DNA of 64,000 nucleotides from Segetibacter aerophilus (GTDB lineage: Bacteria; Bacteroidota; Bacteroidia; Chitinophagales; Chitinophagaceae), in the NCBI RefSeq assembly GCF_007991655.1, contig NZ_BJYT01000004.1:186001-250000 (forward strand), given 5' to 3'. The notes beneath the pieces are model-generated. The model was not told where the DNA came from. It saw only the letters and a program-made list of their open reading frames with translations, and did not search any database. A program made the position numbers and the translations under genes. Of the stretch, positions 53,205 to 61,822 are shown piece by piece (positions within the stretch are counted from its first letter, which is position 1; each line of letters begins with the position of its first letter).

Positions 53205-54053
53205 CTAGTATTTAATGTTACTAAGAAACTTAAGACTTTCAGGAATTTGTTCGACCGACTTAGGCGACTCATCTTCTATGAAATAATATTTCACCCCTAT
53301 CTTTTTTGCCTGCTTCATAATTGCTTCTATACCCACATCTCCCTTTCCCAAAACTACGTTTGTCTCATCTGGTGCGCGTCCCTCCTGGTTGCCTTTTGTT
53401 CCCGGCTCCCTGTCTTTTAAGTGAAGCATCAAGAAACGCTTTGGATATTTTTTAAGTAAGGCTACCGGATCTTGCCCGGGATGTTTTACCCAAAAGACAT
53501 CCATCTCGAAGTTTACATATCGAGGGTCAGTCTTCTTAACCATATAGTCGAACATTGTTCCTTTCTCATAGGGTCTAAATTCGTAGCCGTGTGGATGATA
53601 ACAAAATTTAATGCCGTTGTCAGCCAGCACTTTCCCTGCTGTGTTAAAAACGGTGATTGCCCTGTTAATTTCTTCCATTGTGAAGTTTCCTTCTTTGTGC
53701 GGTACCCATGCGCACATAACATACTTGGCTCCAAATGCCTTTGCGTTGTCTACAACTTTTTGCGGGTCTTTTTCTAATTCTTCAAATCCGGCACCTACGC
53801 TTGCCATTGTCAGGTTGTTCTGCTTAAGTAAATTTTTATACTCTTCCATAGGAAGACCATAAGAGCCACCGCCTTCTATGAGCGTTATTTTCCACTCTTT
53901 TATTTTAGCTAACGTTCCCGGTACGTCCTTTTTAAATTCGTTTCGCAGACTATACAACTGCAAACCTATGTTCTGTGCAAACAGCCCGTTCAGCGAAAGA
54001 CCTAAAGCAAGGCCAACGGCAATTACCCTGCTAGTAACTTTTTTCATTTTCAT
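53205..54053 (-). CDS. Sugar phosphate isomerase/epimerase (xylose isomerase-like TIM barrel), exported
   Basis: 282 residues, with signal peptide (GLALGLSLNGLFAQ). AP endonuclease 2-like TIM barrel phrases: IGLQLYSLRNEFKKDVPGTL, IKFCYHPHGYEFRPY, VNFEMDVFWVKHPGQDP (metal ligands) and YFIEDESPKSVEQI. Many such exported proteins are paired with Gfo/Idh/MocA oxidoreductases in sugar oxidation routes. The neighbour AXE-like esterase (80 bp) and oxidoreductase on the same strand support that, by inference. Confidence 0.88.
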   Translation of the reverse strand: MKMKKVTSRVIAVGLALGLSLNGLFAQNIGLQLYSLRNEFKKDVPGTLAKIKEWKITLIEGGGSYGLPMEEYKNLLKQNNLTMASVGAGFEELEKDPQKVVDNAKAFGAKYVMCAWVPHKEGNFTMEEINRAITVFNTAGKVLADNGIKFCYHPHGYEFRPYEKGTMFDYMVKKTDPRYVNFEMDVFWVKHPGQDPVALLKKYPKRFLMLHLKDREPGTKGNQEGRAPDETNVVLGKGDVGIEAIMKQAKKIGVKYYFIEDESPKSVEQIPESLKFLSNIKY

Positions 54054-54132
54054 ATTTGTGTGTTAAGAGGTTTGAAAGTATTTAGGGATTATTTCTAAAA
54101 AAAGAAAAATTCTAAGTGCCTGGCTTGCCAAG

Positions 54133-55434
54133 CTATTTCTTTAATTGATCCACGATCCAGTTGTTGGTTTTTTCATTTTGTTCGGGAAAAGTCCAGTGAC
54201 CCGTTTCGAGCGCAAGGAACAATTGCTTTGGAGCAGAGATAACATTATAAGCCGAATAAGTTGAGGTAGGTGGACACGTTTCATCATTAAACCCCCATGA
54301 ATACATGCCCGGTACTTTCAATAACCTTGCAAAGTTGACTACGTCGTAATACTGCACCGTATTCAATTTTTCTTTCGTGTTATTGTAAGCCACATTGTTT
54401 TTTGCAAACAAGTGAGGCCACCCGCCGGCCCTTCCTTCAAGGTAGCCGGTGACATCGCTGATAGCGGGATAAAAAGAAACGAGACATTTAACACGCTTAT
54501 CTAGTGCAGCCGTTACGATAGATAACGCGCCGCCCTGGCTTCCACCCGCCACTCCTAAATTCTTACCGTCATACTGGGGAAGGCTGGTTAAGAAGTCGTT
54601 GGCCCGCAGGCAACCAACGTAAACTCTTTTATAAAAATACTTGTCACGATCATCAAGGTTATAGCTTGGATAATCGTTGAGTACGCCAGCACCTAAGCTG
54701 GTGTAAACAGAAGGATCTAAATTAACAGGGATTCCGTGAATGCCGATTTCGAATGTGATAATCCCTCTTTCAGCAGTTGCGATATCTCCTCCGTAGGGTC
54801 TTACGCCAGCTCCGGGAACTCTAAGCAATGCAGGATATTTGCCCTCTTTTTTAGGAACGCTTAAAATTCCATAAAGCCTTGTACCAACACGATAGTTTTG
54901 AAGATTTACGTGGTAAACATTTACATTTTCGGTACAGCGTTCTGGTAGCAAAGTCATTCGAGCATCCATCGGGATTTTGGCCAGATCTGATTTTGCTTTA
55001 TCCCAAAACTGCACGAAATCTGCAGGATTTTTTTCAGTTGGCTTAATAGCCTCAGGGTCGTAACCGGCAGTAGCAAGGTTGCGATATTCCTTATCATCCA
55101 CGTAAGCAACTACGGTACAGCGAAGAAAACCAGGAGTTCTCATGGTCCCTCCGCTAACAGTGATCTTTCCATCGGCAAGATTTAATGAGTCTTTTTTAGA
55201 AGCCTCCATTTTTTCAGGCCCTATCTCGTATTTGATTTTTGCATTAGGAACGGGGTTGCCATAGCGCAAAACTGAGATTGTGAATTTTACCTCTTCCCCT
55301 GTTTTGTAAATCCAATTCGGATGGTCCGGGGCGACCAACACTTTTACCAGTTGATTAGGTGGTTGACTGTAAGCAGTCAGCTGAAGAAATACAAAGAGTA
55401 GGAAAGTAGGAAATAGAGCTTTCGATTTATTCAT
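54133..55434 (-). CDS. Acetyl xylan esterase/cephalosporin C deacetylase-like hydrolase
   Basis: 433 residues, signal peptide (FLLFVFLQLTAYSQ). A beta-sandwich domain at about 25-130 precedes the AXE1 alpha/beta hydrolase with nucleophile Ser299 in GGSQGGALS and the final GHWTFPEQNEKTNNW with catalytic His; NFARLLKVPGMYSWGFNDETCPP carries the Asp. These enzymes remove acetyl groups from sugars. It is co-oriented with the isomerase and oxidoreductase genes, a probable carbohydrate group. The gap to the oxidoreductase holds a dispersed repeat. Confidence 0.87.
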   Translation of the reverse strand: MNKSKALFPTFLLFVFLQLTAYSQPPNQLVKVLVAPDHPNWIYKTGEEVKFTISVLRYGNPVPNAKIKYEIGPEKMEASKKDSLNLADGKITVSGGTMRTPGFLRCTVVAYVDDKEYRNLATAGYDPEAIKPTEKNPADFVQFWDKAKSDLAKIPMDARMTLLPERCTENVNVYHVNLQNYRVGTRLYGILSVPKKEGKYPALLRVPGAGVRPYGGDIATAERGIITFEIGIHGIPVNLDPSVYTSLGAGVLNDYPSYNLDDRDKYFYKRVYVGCLRANDFLTSLPQYDGKNLGVAGGSQGGALSIVTAALDKRVKCLVSFYPAISDVTGYLEGRAGGWPHLFAKNNVAYNNTKEKLNTVQYYDVVNFARLLKVPGMYSWGFNDETCPPTSTYSAYNVISAPKQLFLALETGHWTFPEQNEKTNNWIVDQLKK

Positions 55435-55468
55435 ATGGTTTTATTTAAAGTTCCATAAATACAAAAAC

Positions 55469-55524
55469 GTGCAAGTGTGCGACGCAACAATGTACCTTTT
55501 TATTCAGCTGTTGGTCACCAAAAT
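55469..55524 (-). repeat. Dispersed intergenic repeat, copy 5 (C/G variant)
   Basis: Minus-strand core GTTGCGTCGCACACTTGCAC at 55488-55469; CCAAAA at 55518-55523 marks the other end. Confidence 0.75.
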
Positions 55525-55571
55525 CAAGTTACGTTTTCAAAAGACAACGACCAGTAACAGCTAAGCGTAGA

Positions 55572-56708
55572 TTATATTTCAACTGGTCTTCCGGTTGCGG
55601 CTGATTTGTAAATAGCCTCAACGATCCTGATATCCCGAAGGCCTTCCTCGCCCGGTACGAGCATTGGCTTTTCCTGGATAATGGAAGTTGCGTCGTCGTC
55701 CATTTGTTTGGCTTGCTGCCAGGGAACAGTGTAAGGATGATTGATCTGACCCAACGGACTATCAGCAATTACGCCGGCATATGCCTGGTAGGGCGCAACT
55801 TTTATCTCGCCCTTGTCGCAGTTGATATTGAGATAATTGATGTTTTCTCCAAAGCTCGTTTTTATATCTACCATAATACCACCGGGAAATGCAAGGGTAG
55901 CAGTGGTAGTTTCGTCAAGGCCATTTTTATAAATCTGCGGACGATTAGTAGAGGTCTTTGCAGTCATTACACCTACAGGCTCCAAACCAGTTCCAAGTCT
56001 TGAACCTTGTATTGCGTACACACCCATGTCGTACAAAACGCCGCCGCCGAGGGCCTTGTTTTGTTTCCAATGATCAGTGCGATTCTCTACATACCCGGCG
56101 CCGCAGCTAGCTTTAAGTACTTTGCCAAGCTTATTTTGCTTTACTAATTTTCTGTATTCCTGGGTATTTGGTTCATGCTGCAGGCGGTAACCAATCGCCA
56201 GCGAGCGCTTATTCTTTTTGCAGGCATCTATCATTGCACCGCATTCGCCTGCAGATATTGCCATCGGTTTTTCACACCACACATGTTTGCCCGCATTTGC
56301 TGCGCGTATCACATACTCCTTATGCATCGACGGCGGCAGTACCACGTAGATAACATCTATGTCCGGGTTGTTTGCAACCTGGTCGAAAGTCTGGTAGTTA
56401 TAAATATTCTTGTCGGGTATGTTGTACTTCTTTTTCCATGCTTCTGCTTTGGCAGGAGTGCCGGTTACGATACCGGCGAGATAGCAATTTTTTGTTTGCT
56501 GTAGCGCGGGTGCCAGCAGGTCTGTGCTATAATATCCTAAGCCTACGAGTGCTACACCCAGCTTGTCTTTTTTCTGCCTTGTGGCGGCGAGTAAAGTATT
56601 TGGAGAAAAGATTAATCCCGCGCTGGCAGCAGCAAGCGTTTTAATTACATCTCTTCTCGAAGGTGATTTTATCGAACCCAATTCTTGATTTAATATTTCC
56701 GTTTTCAT
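55572..56708 (-). CDS. Gfo/Idh/MocA-family oxidoreductase, Tat-exported
   Basis: 378 residues. A twin-arginine leader SRRDVIKTLAAASAG (about 17-31) indicates folded export. The NAD(P)-binding Rossmann part has VALVGLGYYSTDLLAPALQQ and YVVLPPSMHKEYVIRAANAG with the EKPMAIS catalytic motif (Lys). Exported members act on sugars at the cell surface or in the periplasm, often with a bound cofactor. It is upstream of the acetyl esterase and TIM-barrel genes on the same strand. Confidence 0.92.
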   Translation of the reverse strand: MKTEILNQELGSIKSPSRRDVIKTLAAASAGLIFSPNTLLAATRQKKDKLGVALVGLGYYSTDLLAPALQQTKNCYLAGIVTGTPAKAEAWKKKYNIPDKNIYNYQTFDQVANNPDIDVIYVVLPPSMHKEYVIRAANAGKHVWCEKPMAISAGECGAMIDACKKNKRSLAIGYRLQHEPNTQEYRKLVKQNKLGKVLKASCGAGYVENRTDHWKQNKALGGGVLYDMGVYAIQGSRLGTGLEPVGVMTAKTSTNRPQIYKNGLDETTTATLAFPGGIMVDIKTSFGENINYLNINCDKGEIKVAPYQAYAGVIADSPLGQINHPYTVPWQQAKQMDDDATSIIQEKPMLVPGEEGLRDIRIVEAIYKSAATGRPVEI

Positions 56709-56772
56709 ACTAGATGTTTACAATTTATTCTTAGCTCTAACTATATATTTTGCAGCCTTTTTAATAACTTAT

Positions 56773-56829
56773 TTTTTTGGGACCAGCTCTTGTTTTTCAA
56801 TTAAGCATCGTTGTGTCACTCACTTGTAC
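56773..56829 (+). repeat. Dispersed intergenic repeat, copy 6 (T/A variant)
   Basis: Core GTTGTGTCACTCACTTGTAC at 56810-56829, identical over 20 bp to copy 1; TTTTTTGG at 56773-56780. Confidence 0.78.
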
Positions 56830-56974
56830 TTTTCGTAACGATGCATCTTTTCTTACGCTTTATTGCTTAGCCGGTTGCAATGTCGTAATATTTTAAAAGA
56901 GATAAACCGTTTTTGATAATTAAGTCGGTGAAACAACCTCTTTTAAAATGTTACTAAAGGCTTGCAACATAAAA

Positions 56975-57006
56975 TGAAAAAGGCAGCCTCTTGCATTGAG
57001 ACTGCC
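56975..57006 (-). terminator. Terminator of the NTF2-like gene
   Basis: On the minus strand GGCAGTCTC (57006-56998), seven-base loop, GAGGCTGCC (56990-56982), then a U run. One T-G mismatch or wobble in the stem. The remainder of the 322-bp gap 56709-57030 contains only the dispersed repeat. Confidence 0.8.
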
Positions 57007-57030
57007 CCTGACATAAGTTTTATATATTAA

Positions 57031-57492
57031 TTATTTAGCAGCAGCAGTTTCTACGGGTTGTTTTACTGCCTGCCTTGCCACAAGCTTCCATTGACCACCT
57101 GTCTTTTGCCATACAAGCAAAACGAATAAATGCGCTTCGGCAGGTTTTCCATCGTTGCTTGTTACAGCATCTAATTTGTGCCGAACAAGCGCAACGTTGT
57201 CACTTATGCTAATGGTTTGATTAGTGAGGTCCATCGTAGCAAAAGAAGATTTCTTATTCACAATATTTCCAATGAATAACTTTTTGTCCTCAATAGTACC
57301 TGAACTATGGCCGTAAGTAAGTTTATCAGAGGTTAGATTTTGTAGCGCCGTTTGATCGCCATCAATCATAGCCTTTCTTAATTTTTCTACTTGTTGGGCC
57401 ACTGCCTGCTCTTCTTTAGCCTGGGCAAAGGTTAGCACTGTAGATAAAACGAGGAACAAAAACAAGCAACTCTTTTTTAGCATAACCATCAT
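57031..57492 (-). CDS. NTF2-like (DUF4440/SnoaL-fold) exported protein
   Basis: 153 residues with signal peptide (LFLFLVLSTVLTFAQA). The cone-fold pattern includes VEKLRKAMIDGDQTALQNLT, LTYGHSSGTIEDKKLFIGNI and LFVLLVWQKTGGQWKLVARQ, as in nuclear transport factor 2 family proteins of DUF4440 type. These are small binding or isomerase-like proteins; no specific activity can be assigned. It is a monocistronic gene with its own terminator. Confidence 0.85.
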   Translation of the reverse strand: MMVMLKKSCLFLFLVLSTVLTFAQAKEEQAVAQQVEKLRKAMIDGDQTALQNLTSDKLTYGHSSGTIEDKKLFIGNIVNKKSSFATMDLTNQTISISDNVALVRHKLDAVTSNDGKPAEAHLFVLLVWQKTGGQWKLVARQAVKQPVETAAAK

Positions 57493-57616
57493 TTTTATTT
57501 TAAAATCTTTGAAAGCAATCTTATTAATCGCCTTGTAATTTACATTCTAATTTCTAAATTAACCCGCCAGAATTTCTTTTAACTATTCTGTTCGTTACCC
57601 CGTGTTTCTAGGCTAC

Positions 57617-58012
57617 TTAAATTTTCATCTCGATCATCCACAGGTGTCCAAACGGATCTTTAATCTTAGCTTGCCTGTAGCCATAATCATAATCTTGTGC
57701 TGGTGAAATTTCTGTTGCGCCTGCTGCAATTGCCCGCGCTATAAAGGCATCCACATCCGGTACAAATAGTCCTACGGTTGTTGTCGTTCCTCCATGCCTT
57801 TCCGGGCTAAAACTGCCCAATCTAAGAGTCTCCTCGTGAAGGTGAAATACTGCTCCGTCTATTGATAACTCTGCAACGTGTATGGAACTGTCGTCGTTTA
57901 ACCATTTCCTTAATTCGATGGCACCAAAGCCATTTATATAAAAATCAATATTGGTAACGCCGCTTTGTATATTAAGCTGCGGGGCGAAAGTGGTTTTTTG
58001 TGGTTCAGGCAT
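57617..58012 (-). CDS. VOC-fold (glyoxalase/bleomycin resistance-like) protein
   Basis: 131 residues with paired beta-alpha-beta-beta-beta modules: LNIQSGVTNIDFYINGFGAI at the start and VDAFIARAIAAGATEISPAQ with DPFGHLWMIEMKI at the end, typical of PhnB-like VOC proteins. Metal or ligand residues cannot be assigned safely. It lies 42 bp after the PLP enzyme gene on the same strand and may be cotranscribed. Function unknown. Confidence 0.85.
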   Translation of the reverse strand: MPEPQKTTFAPQLNIQSGVTNIDFYINGFGAIELRKWLNDDSSIHVAELSIDGAVFHLHEETLRLGSFSPERHGGTTTTVGLFVPDVDAFIARAIAAGATEISPAQDYDYGYRQAKIKDPFGHLWMIEMKI

Positions 58013-58054
58013 AGCTAACTTTTTTGATTGTAAAAGAATCGTTCGTCAAAATAG

Positions 58055-59221
58055 TCATTCTTTCATTTTATCAAAAGCTTGCTGTAAATCTTCGATTATG
58101 TAGGTCGCTTCTTCAAGGCCGACATATAGCCTTACCATTTGATGGTCCGCAATGTTTCGATCAAATGTTAGTCGTTCCATCCCCGCTACTTTTGGTATGA
58201 TTAAAGACTCGTAACCCCCCCAACTTACTGCCATTAAAATATGTTTTAGTGAGTTGCAAAAAGTTTCTATCTCGCACGCCGTTTCAGCCCTCAATACAAA
58301 CGTTAGTAATCCACCGGCACCTTTCATTTGTTTTTTAGCAAGCTCATATTGATGGAAGCTTTCGTCGAGCGGATAGATTACTTTTTCAACCTTTGGATTG
58401 GATTGTAGGAATTTTATTACTTCAAGAGTTGTTGCCGAAATACGTTCTAACCTTGCCGGCAGAGTCCGTAGGCCACGCAACAAAAGCCACGCATTAAAAG
58501 GCTGGATGCCGCTTCCAATATTCAGGTATTCGCTATTGAAGATTCTTGCCATCATTTCGCTGCTGCCACTTAAAACTCCTGCAACTGTGTCGCTGTGTCC
58601 GCCAATATATTTGGTAGCAGATTGCAAAACAAGATCGATTCCAAAAGTGATAGGCTTTTGATAAATTGGCGTGCAATAACTGTTATCGCAAATAGTAACG
58701 ATGTTGTGTTTTTTGGCTAGTTGCGCTACAGCTTGCAAATCCTGCAGGGAGTAGTCCCAACTGTTGGGACATTCAAGGTAAATGATGGATGTATTGGCAG
58801 TAATAGCTTTTTCAAAATTCGTAATATCGGTTCCGTCGATATAGGTTGTGGTAATGTTGAAACGAGTAAGAAATACATCGAAAGTTTTTTGAGCCCACGA
58901 GTAGGGTGCTTTAACGGAAACGATGTGGTCGCCCGTTTTTACATTGGCCAGCACAGCAGCAAAAATGGCGGCAGCTCCGCTATTGAAAACGAGACAATCT
59001 TCTGCTTCATCGAGCGCTGCAAGTTTTTTGCGAAGCATATCAACTGTGGGGTTCAAGCCACGGCTATAGAGGTAAGTTGAATATTCGTCTTTAAACGCGC
59101 TGCGCATTTCATCAACCGTTTTAAAAACGAAGTTGCTTGTCTGCATAATAGGTGGGGCGACTGCATTAAAATAAAGCGCTCGATCTTCAGCAAACTCATT
59201 TATAAGATAAGATGTATCCAA
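58055..59221 (-). CDS. Trans-sulfuration PLP enzyme (cystathionine gamma-synthase/lyase family)
   Basis: 388 residues. PLP Lys204 in SATKYIGGHSD, cofactor loop FNSGAAAIFAAVLANVKTGD, ICDNSYCTPIYQKP and final substrate-loop SWGGYESLIIPK are diagnostic of the Cys/Met metabolism fold I family. The ring of residues does not let me separate beta-lyase, gamma-lyase and gamma-synthase; the SWGGYES phrase often marks lyases. It may act with the distant cystathionine beta-synthase (34542-35897) in transsulfuration. Confidence 0.9.
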   Translation of the reverse strand: MDTSYLINEFAEDRALYFNAVAPPIMQTSNFVFKTVDEMRSAFKDEYSTYLYSRGLNPTVDMLRKKLAALDEAEDCLVFNSGAAAIFAAVLANVKTGDHIVSVKAPYSWAQKTFDVFLTRFNITTTYIDGTDITNFEKAITANTSIIYLECPNSWDYSLQDLQAVAQLAKKHNIVTICDNSYCTPIYQKPITFGIDLVLQSATKYIGGHSDTVAGVLSGSSEMMARIFNSEYLNIGSGIQPFNAWLLLRGLRTLPARLERISATTLEVIKFLQSNPKVEKVIYPLDESFHQYELAKKQMKGAGGLLTFVLRAETACEIETFCNSLKHILMAVSWGGYESLIIPKVAGMERLTFDRNIADHQMVRLYVGLEEATYIIEDLQQAFDKMKE

Positions 59222-59323
59222 GGGAGATTTTTTAGAATGGCAAATAAATCATTTTTTTATTTATTGGGCTGGCATTTCGCCCGCAACATAACAAGTAGGA
59301 ATAGATGCACAAAGATTTTCTGA

Positions 59324-59380
59324 TGAACGAAATGCGACGCAACGATGACTCATTAAAAACAAATGGCTGTATCAAAAACA
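59324..59380 (-). repeat. Dispersed intergenic repeat, copy 7 (C/G variant, diverged)
   Basis: Minus-strand GTTGCGTCGCA at 59343-59333 and CAAAAAC at the far end (59374-59380). The CTTGTAC half is degenerate. Confidence 0.55.
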
Positions 59381-59391
59381 GTAATAAACCT

Positions 59392-60735
59392 CTAAGCCTG
59401 CTTTGATTGTTTTTGAGTGCCTTTTGTTACAAAGTATAAAATTGTAAACCCGCCCAACACGGCTAAAGCAGTAAGGGCAGTAGCTGGCCGATCGATAAAA
59501 ATGCTGATGGCTACGAAAATATAAGCAGCAATAAATATCAGCGGAAGAAGAGGGTAGAGGCCAACGGTATAAATCTTTGTCTCGTCGAGATCAGCTGTTC
59601 GCTTTCTTAGAATAAAAATGGTTGCAGCGGAAGTGGCCATGCCGATACAGTCTAGAAAAATAGTAAAACCGAGGATTTCATCGAACTCTTTCGCCCAAAA
59701 AACAATCAGGATACAGATAGCTGCAAAAACGGAAAGTGAAGTCGTTAAGACATTTGTACGCTCGTTCTTTGCGCCGAAGACTTTCGGCAGCACGTTGTCT
59801 TCGCTCATTGCATACATCACTCTTGGGTTGCTCATGAGTAGTACATTTACGTACGCCAATACAGACAGAAATAAAAGGACTGATAGTATTCTGCCTGCCG
59901 CGTCTCCAAACACATGCGACGCCATAATTGCCGCAATGTTTTTTGCGCCTTTTAAATTGTCAAAACCTATTACTCTTATGTACGCATAGTTGATTGCGAG
60001 ATAAAGAGTGATGATTACAAAAATGCCAATAAAGATTCCGCGGGGAATGTTTTTACGGGGATTTTCTACGTCTGCACCAAAGTTGATCGTTTGCTGGTAC
60101 CCGCCATAAGTAAAAGAAACAGCGACAAGGCCAATGCCGAAAGCTTTGATATATTCAGTGAAAGCCGGGCTGGCATTTTGTAAAGTTTGAGGAATGAAAT
60201 CTGCCGAAGGTGTTGCAAAAAATAGCGGTGCCATCAGCAACAGGATCATGGAGATTTTTATAACAGTAAGTACGTTTTGTGTTTTTGCACTCATCCTGAG
60301 GCCAAGCAGGTTTACACCATAAAAAACTGCAATGGAAAATATGGCGATACCTATCTGTATAAATTGAACATCTGTAGCATTAGGTGCAATTACTTTTGTT
60401 ATGTACTCTGCGCCAATGAGTGCAACGCCCGCTAACGAAGCTGCATTTGAAACGAGGATGATGCAGTTGATTGCAAAGGCAATGGAAGGATGATAACAGT
60501 AAGAAAAGATTTTATAATAAGCACCGGTAACGGGAAACCGCGAACCAATTTCAGCATAAGTAAGTGCACCGCATAAAGCGACCAACCCGCCAGCGAGCCA
60601 AACAACAAAAAAAACAAAAGGAGTAGGAACTGCAGCCGCAACATTAGCTGGTGTTCTAAAAATACCCATCCCGATTACCAGGCTCACCACGATCATGGTG
60701 AAGTCAAAAATGTTGAGCTTCGTTTTAGTTTGCAT
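59392..60735 (-). CDS. APC-superfamily amino acid permease
   Basis: 447 residues, about twelve hydrophobic helices. The N-terminal FDFTMIVVSLVIGMGIFRTP and GGLVALCGALTYAEIGSRFP, with GAYYKIFSYCY, are typical of the LAT/APC family; MYAMSEDNVLPKVFGAKNERT is the conserved cytoplasmic loop. It moves amino acids across the inner membrane; the substrate is not evident. It is on the same strand as the transsulfuration enzyme but 170 bp upstream of it, with a repeat between. Confidence 0.92.
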   Translation of the reverse strand: MQTKTKLNIFDFTMIVVSLVIGMGIFRTPANVAAAVPTPFVFFVVWLAGGLVALCGALTYAEIGSRFPVTGAYYKIFSYCYHPSIAFAINCIILVSNAASLAGVALIGAEYITKVIAPNATDVQFIQIGIAIFSIAVFYGVNLLGLRMSAKTQNVLTVIKISMILLLMAPLFFATPSADFIPQTLQNASPAFTEYIKAFGIGLVAVSFTYGGYQQTINFGADVENPRKNIPRGIFIGIFVIITLYLAINYAYIRVIGFDNLKGAKNIAAIMASHVFGDAAGRILSVLLFLSVLAYVNVLLMSNPRVMYAMSEDNVLPKVFGAKNERTNVLTTSLSVFAAICILIVFWAKEFDEILGFTIFLDCIGMATSAATIFILRKRTADLDETKIYTVGLYPLLPLIFIAAYIFVAISIFIDRPATALTALAVLGGFTILYFVTKGTQKQSKQA

Positions 60736-60867
60736 GCAGTAGATTAGGCCGGTAATTTATTGATAAAAAAGCAAGTAACATTAATTCGACTAAAACTTGC
60801 TTTCGTAAAATAGTTACCGGGAAGGCCTGGAAAGACACGCAAATGAAGGACAGAAAGAACTAGCTAA

Positions 60868-61053
60868 TTATCTGTTTGAATAAGTAATGTTATCAGATAA
60901 AAGATGTTTACTTTCTAATTTTTTAACTGTAAAAAACAGCGTGCTGACCATAAGTATTCCAGCGACAAAAGCTATTACAAAGCTAAAAAGCAGGATCGAA
61001 GCTTCGGAGTTGTTATTTTCTTCTAGCTGGGCTAGCGGTTGTTTTACAGTCAT
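60868..61053 (-). CDS. Small single-pass membrane protein, hypothetical
   Basis: 61 residues from MTVKQPLAQLEENNNSEASI; one transmembrane helix (ILLFSFVIAFVAGILMVSTLFF) and a short charged C-terminus (KKLESKHLLSDNITYSNR). An eight-codon longer start at 61077 is possible. No recognised family. The clear amphipathic-tail plus helix composition makes it more believable than a random frame, but there is no independent support. Confidence 0.45.
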   Translation of the reverse strand: MTVKQPLAQLEENNNSEASILLFSFVIAFVAGILMVSTLFFTVKKLESKHLLSDNITYSNR

Positions 61054-61328
61054 TGTATAATTATTAGAGTGGCTCAAAGTTGCCCCGCGTTAGCAAGCTT
61101 TAGTACTTCTAAAGGTTAAACCTTTAGCCTGTTCGGACATAATGCCAAATTTGGGACAAGCTCTAGAGACAGCATGCTACCAGCGAAAAGGGAAGTTTGT
61201 AAAGGAGGTAGCGGAGATAATAGATATACTTTTGCGCCGAGGAAACATTAAAGGTGCCTGGTTGTTTAAAAGCTAGTTTTAACCTTTTTCATCTATTTTT
61301 TGCAAAATCCTAAGTTGTTCATCGTATT

Positions 61329-61715
61329 ATGAAGTATTCAAATTATGTTGGTGTAATCGTCGCTATTCTACTTATTGGCTGTTGCTTTTTACCTTGGGTA
61401 TATATTGAATCTATTAAAACTACTATCACCGGCCTTCACACTGAACCGACACGCTACGGTAAACCTGGAATTCTTCATATTGCTTTTTCAGTTCTCTGCA
61501 TACTATTTTTTCTAATCCCAACGTTGTGGGCGAAACGAACTAATCTTTTTGTCGGAGCATTCAACTTTGCATGGGGCATCCGCAACTTTTTAATTGTTAC
61601 GCACTGCGATTTTGGAGAGTGCCCGGAGAAGCGTTTCGGCATCTATGCCATTCTCTTACTCTCCATACTAATGCTGGTCATGACCACTATTCCAAAGGTG
61701 AAGTTGAAAGAGTAG
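61329..61715 (+). CDS. Four-helix membrane protein of unknown function
   Basis: 128 residues with four hydrophobic helices (about 5-25, 48-66, 78-95, 104-122). Extramembrane parts include ESIKTTITGLHTEPTRYGKP and THCDFGECPEKRFGIYA, with two Cys that could pair. Such short four-helix proteins are common in Bacteroidota and unassigned. The ATG is preceded by a plausible AT-rich promoter. I do not recognise a family. Confidence 0.7.
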   Translation: MKYSNYVGVIVAILLIGCCFLPWVYIESIKTTITGLHTEPTRYGKPGILHIAFSVLCILFFLIPTLWAKRTNLFVGAFNFAWGIRNFLIVTHCDFGECPEKRFGIYAILLLSILMLVMTTIPKVKLKE

Positions 61716-61765
61716 ATGATTGAGGAGGTGCTCCAGATTTAAAAAATTTTCAGTATTGAACAAGC

Positions 61766-61821
61766 GCACAAGAGTGCGACGCAAGAGAAGATTCCTTTTA
61801 TTCAAATGCGCGCTACCAAAG
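61766..61821 (-). repeat. Dispersed intergenic repeat, copy 8 (C/G variant)
   Basis: Minus-strand core CTTGCGTCGCACTCTTGTGC at 61785-61766; CCAAA at 61816-61820. It ends next to the stop codon of the VIT1-like gene. Confidence 0.68.
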
Positions 61822-61822
61822 G

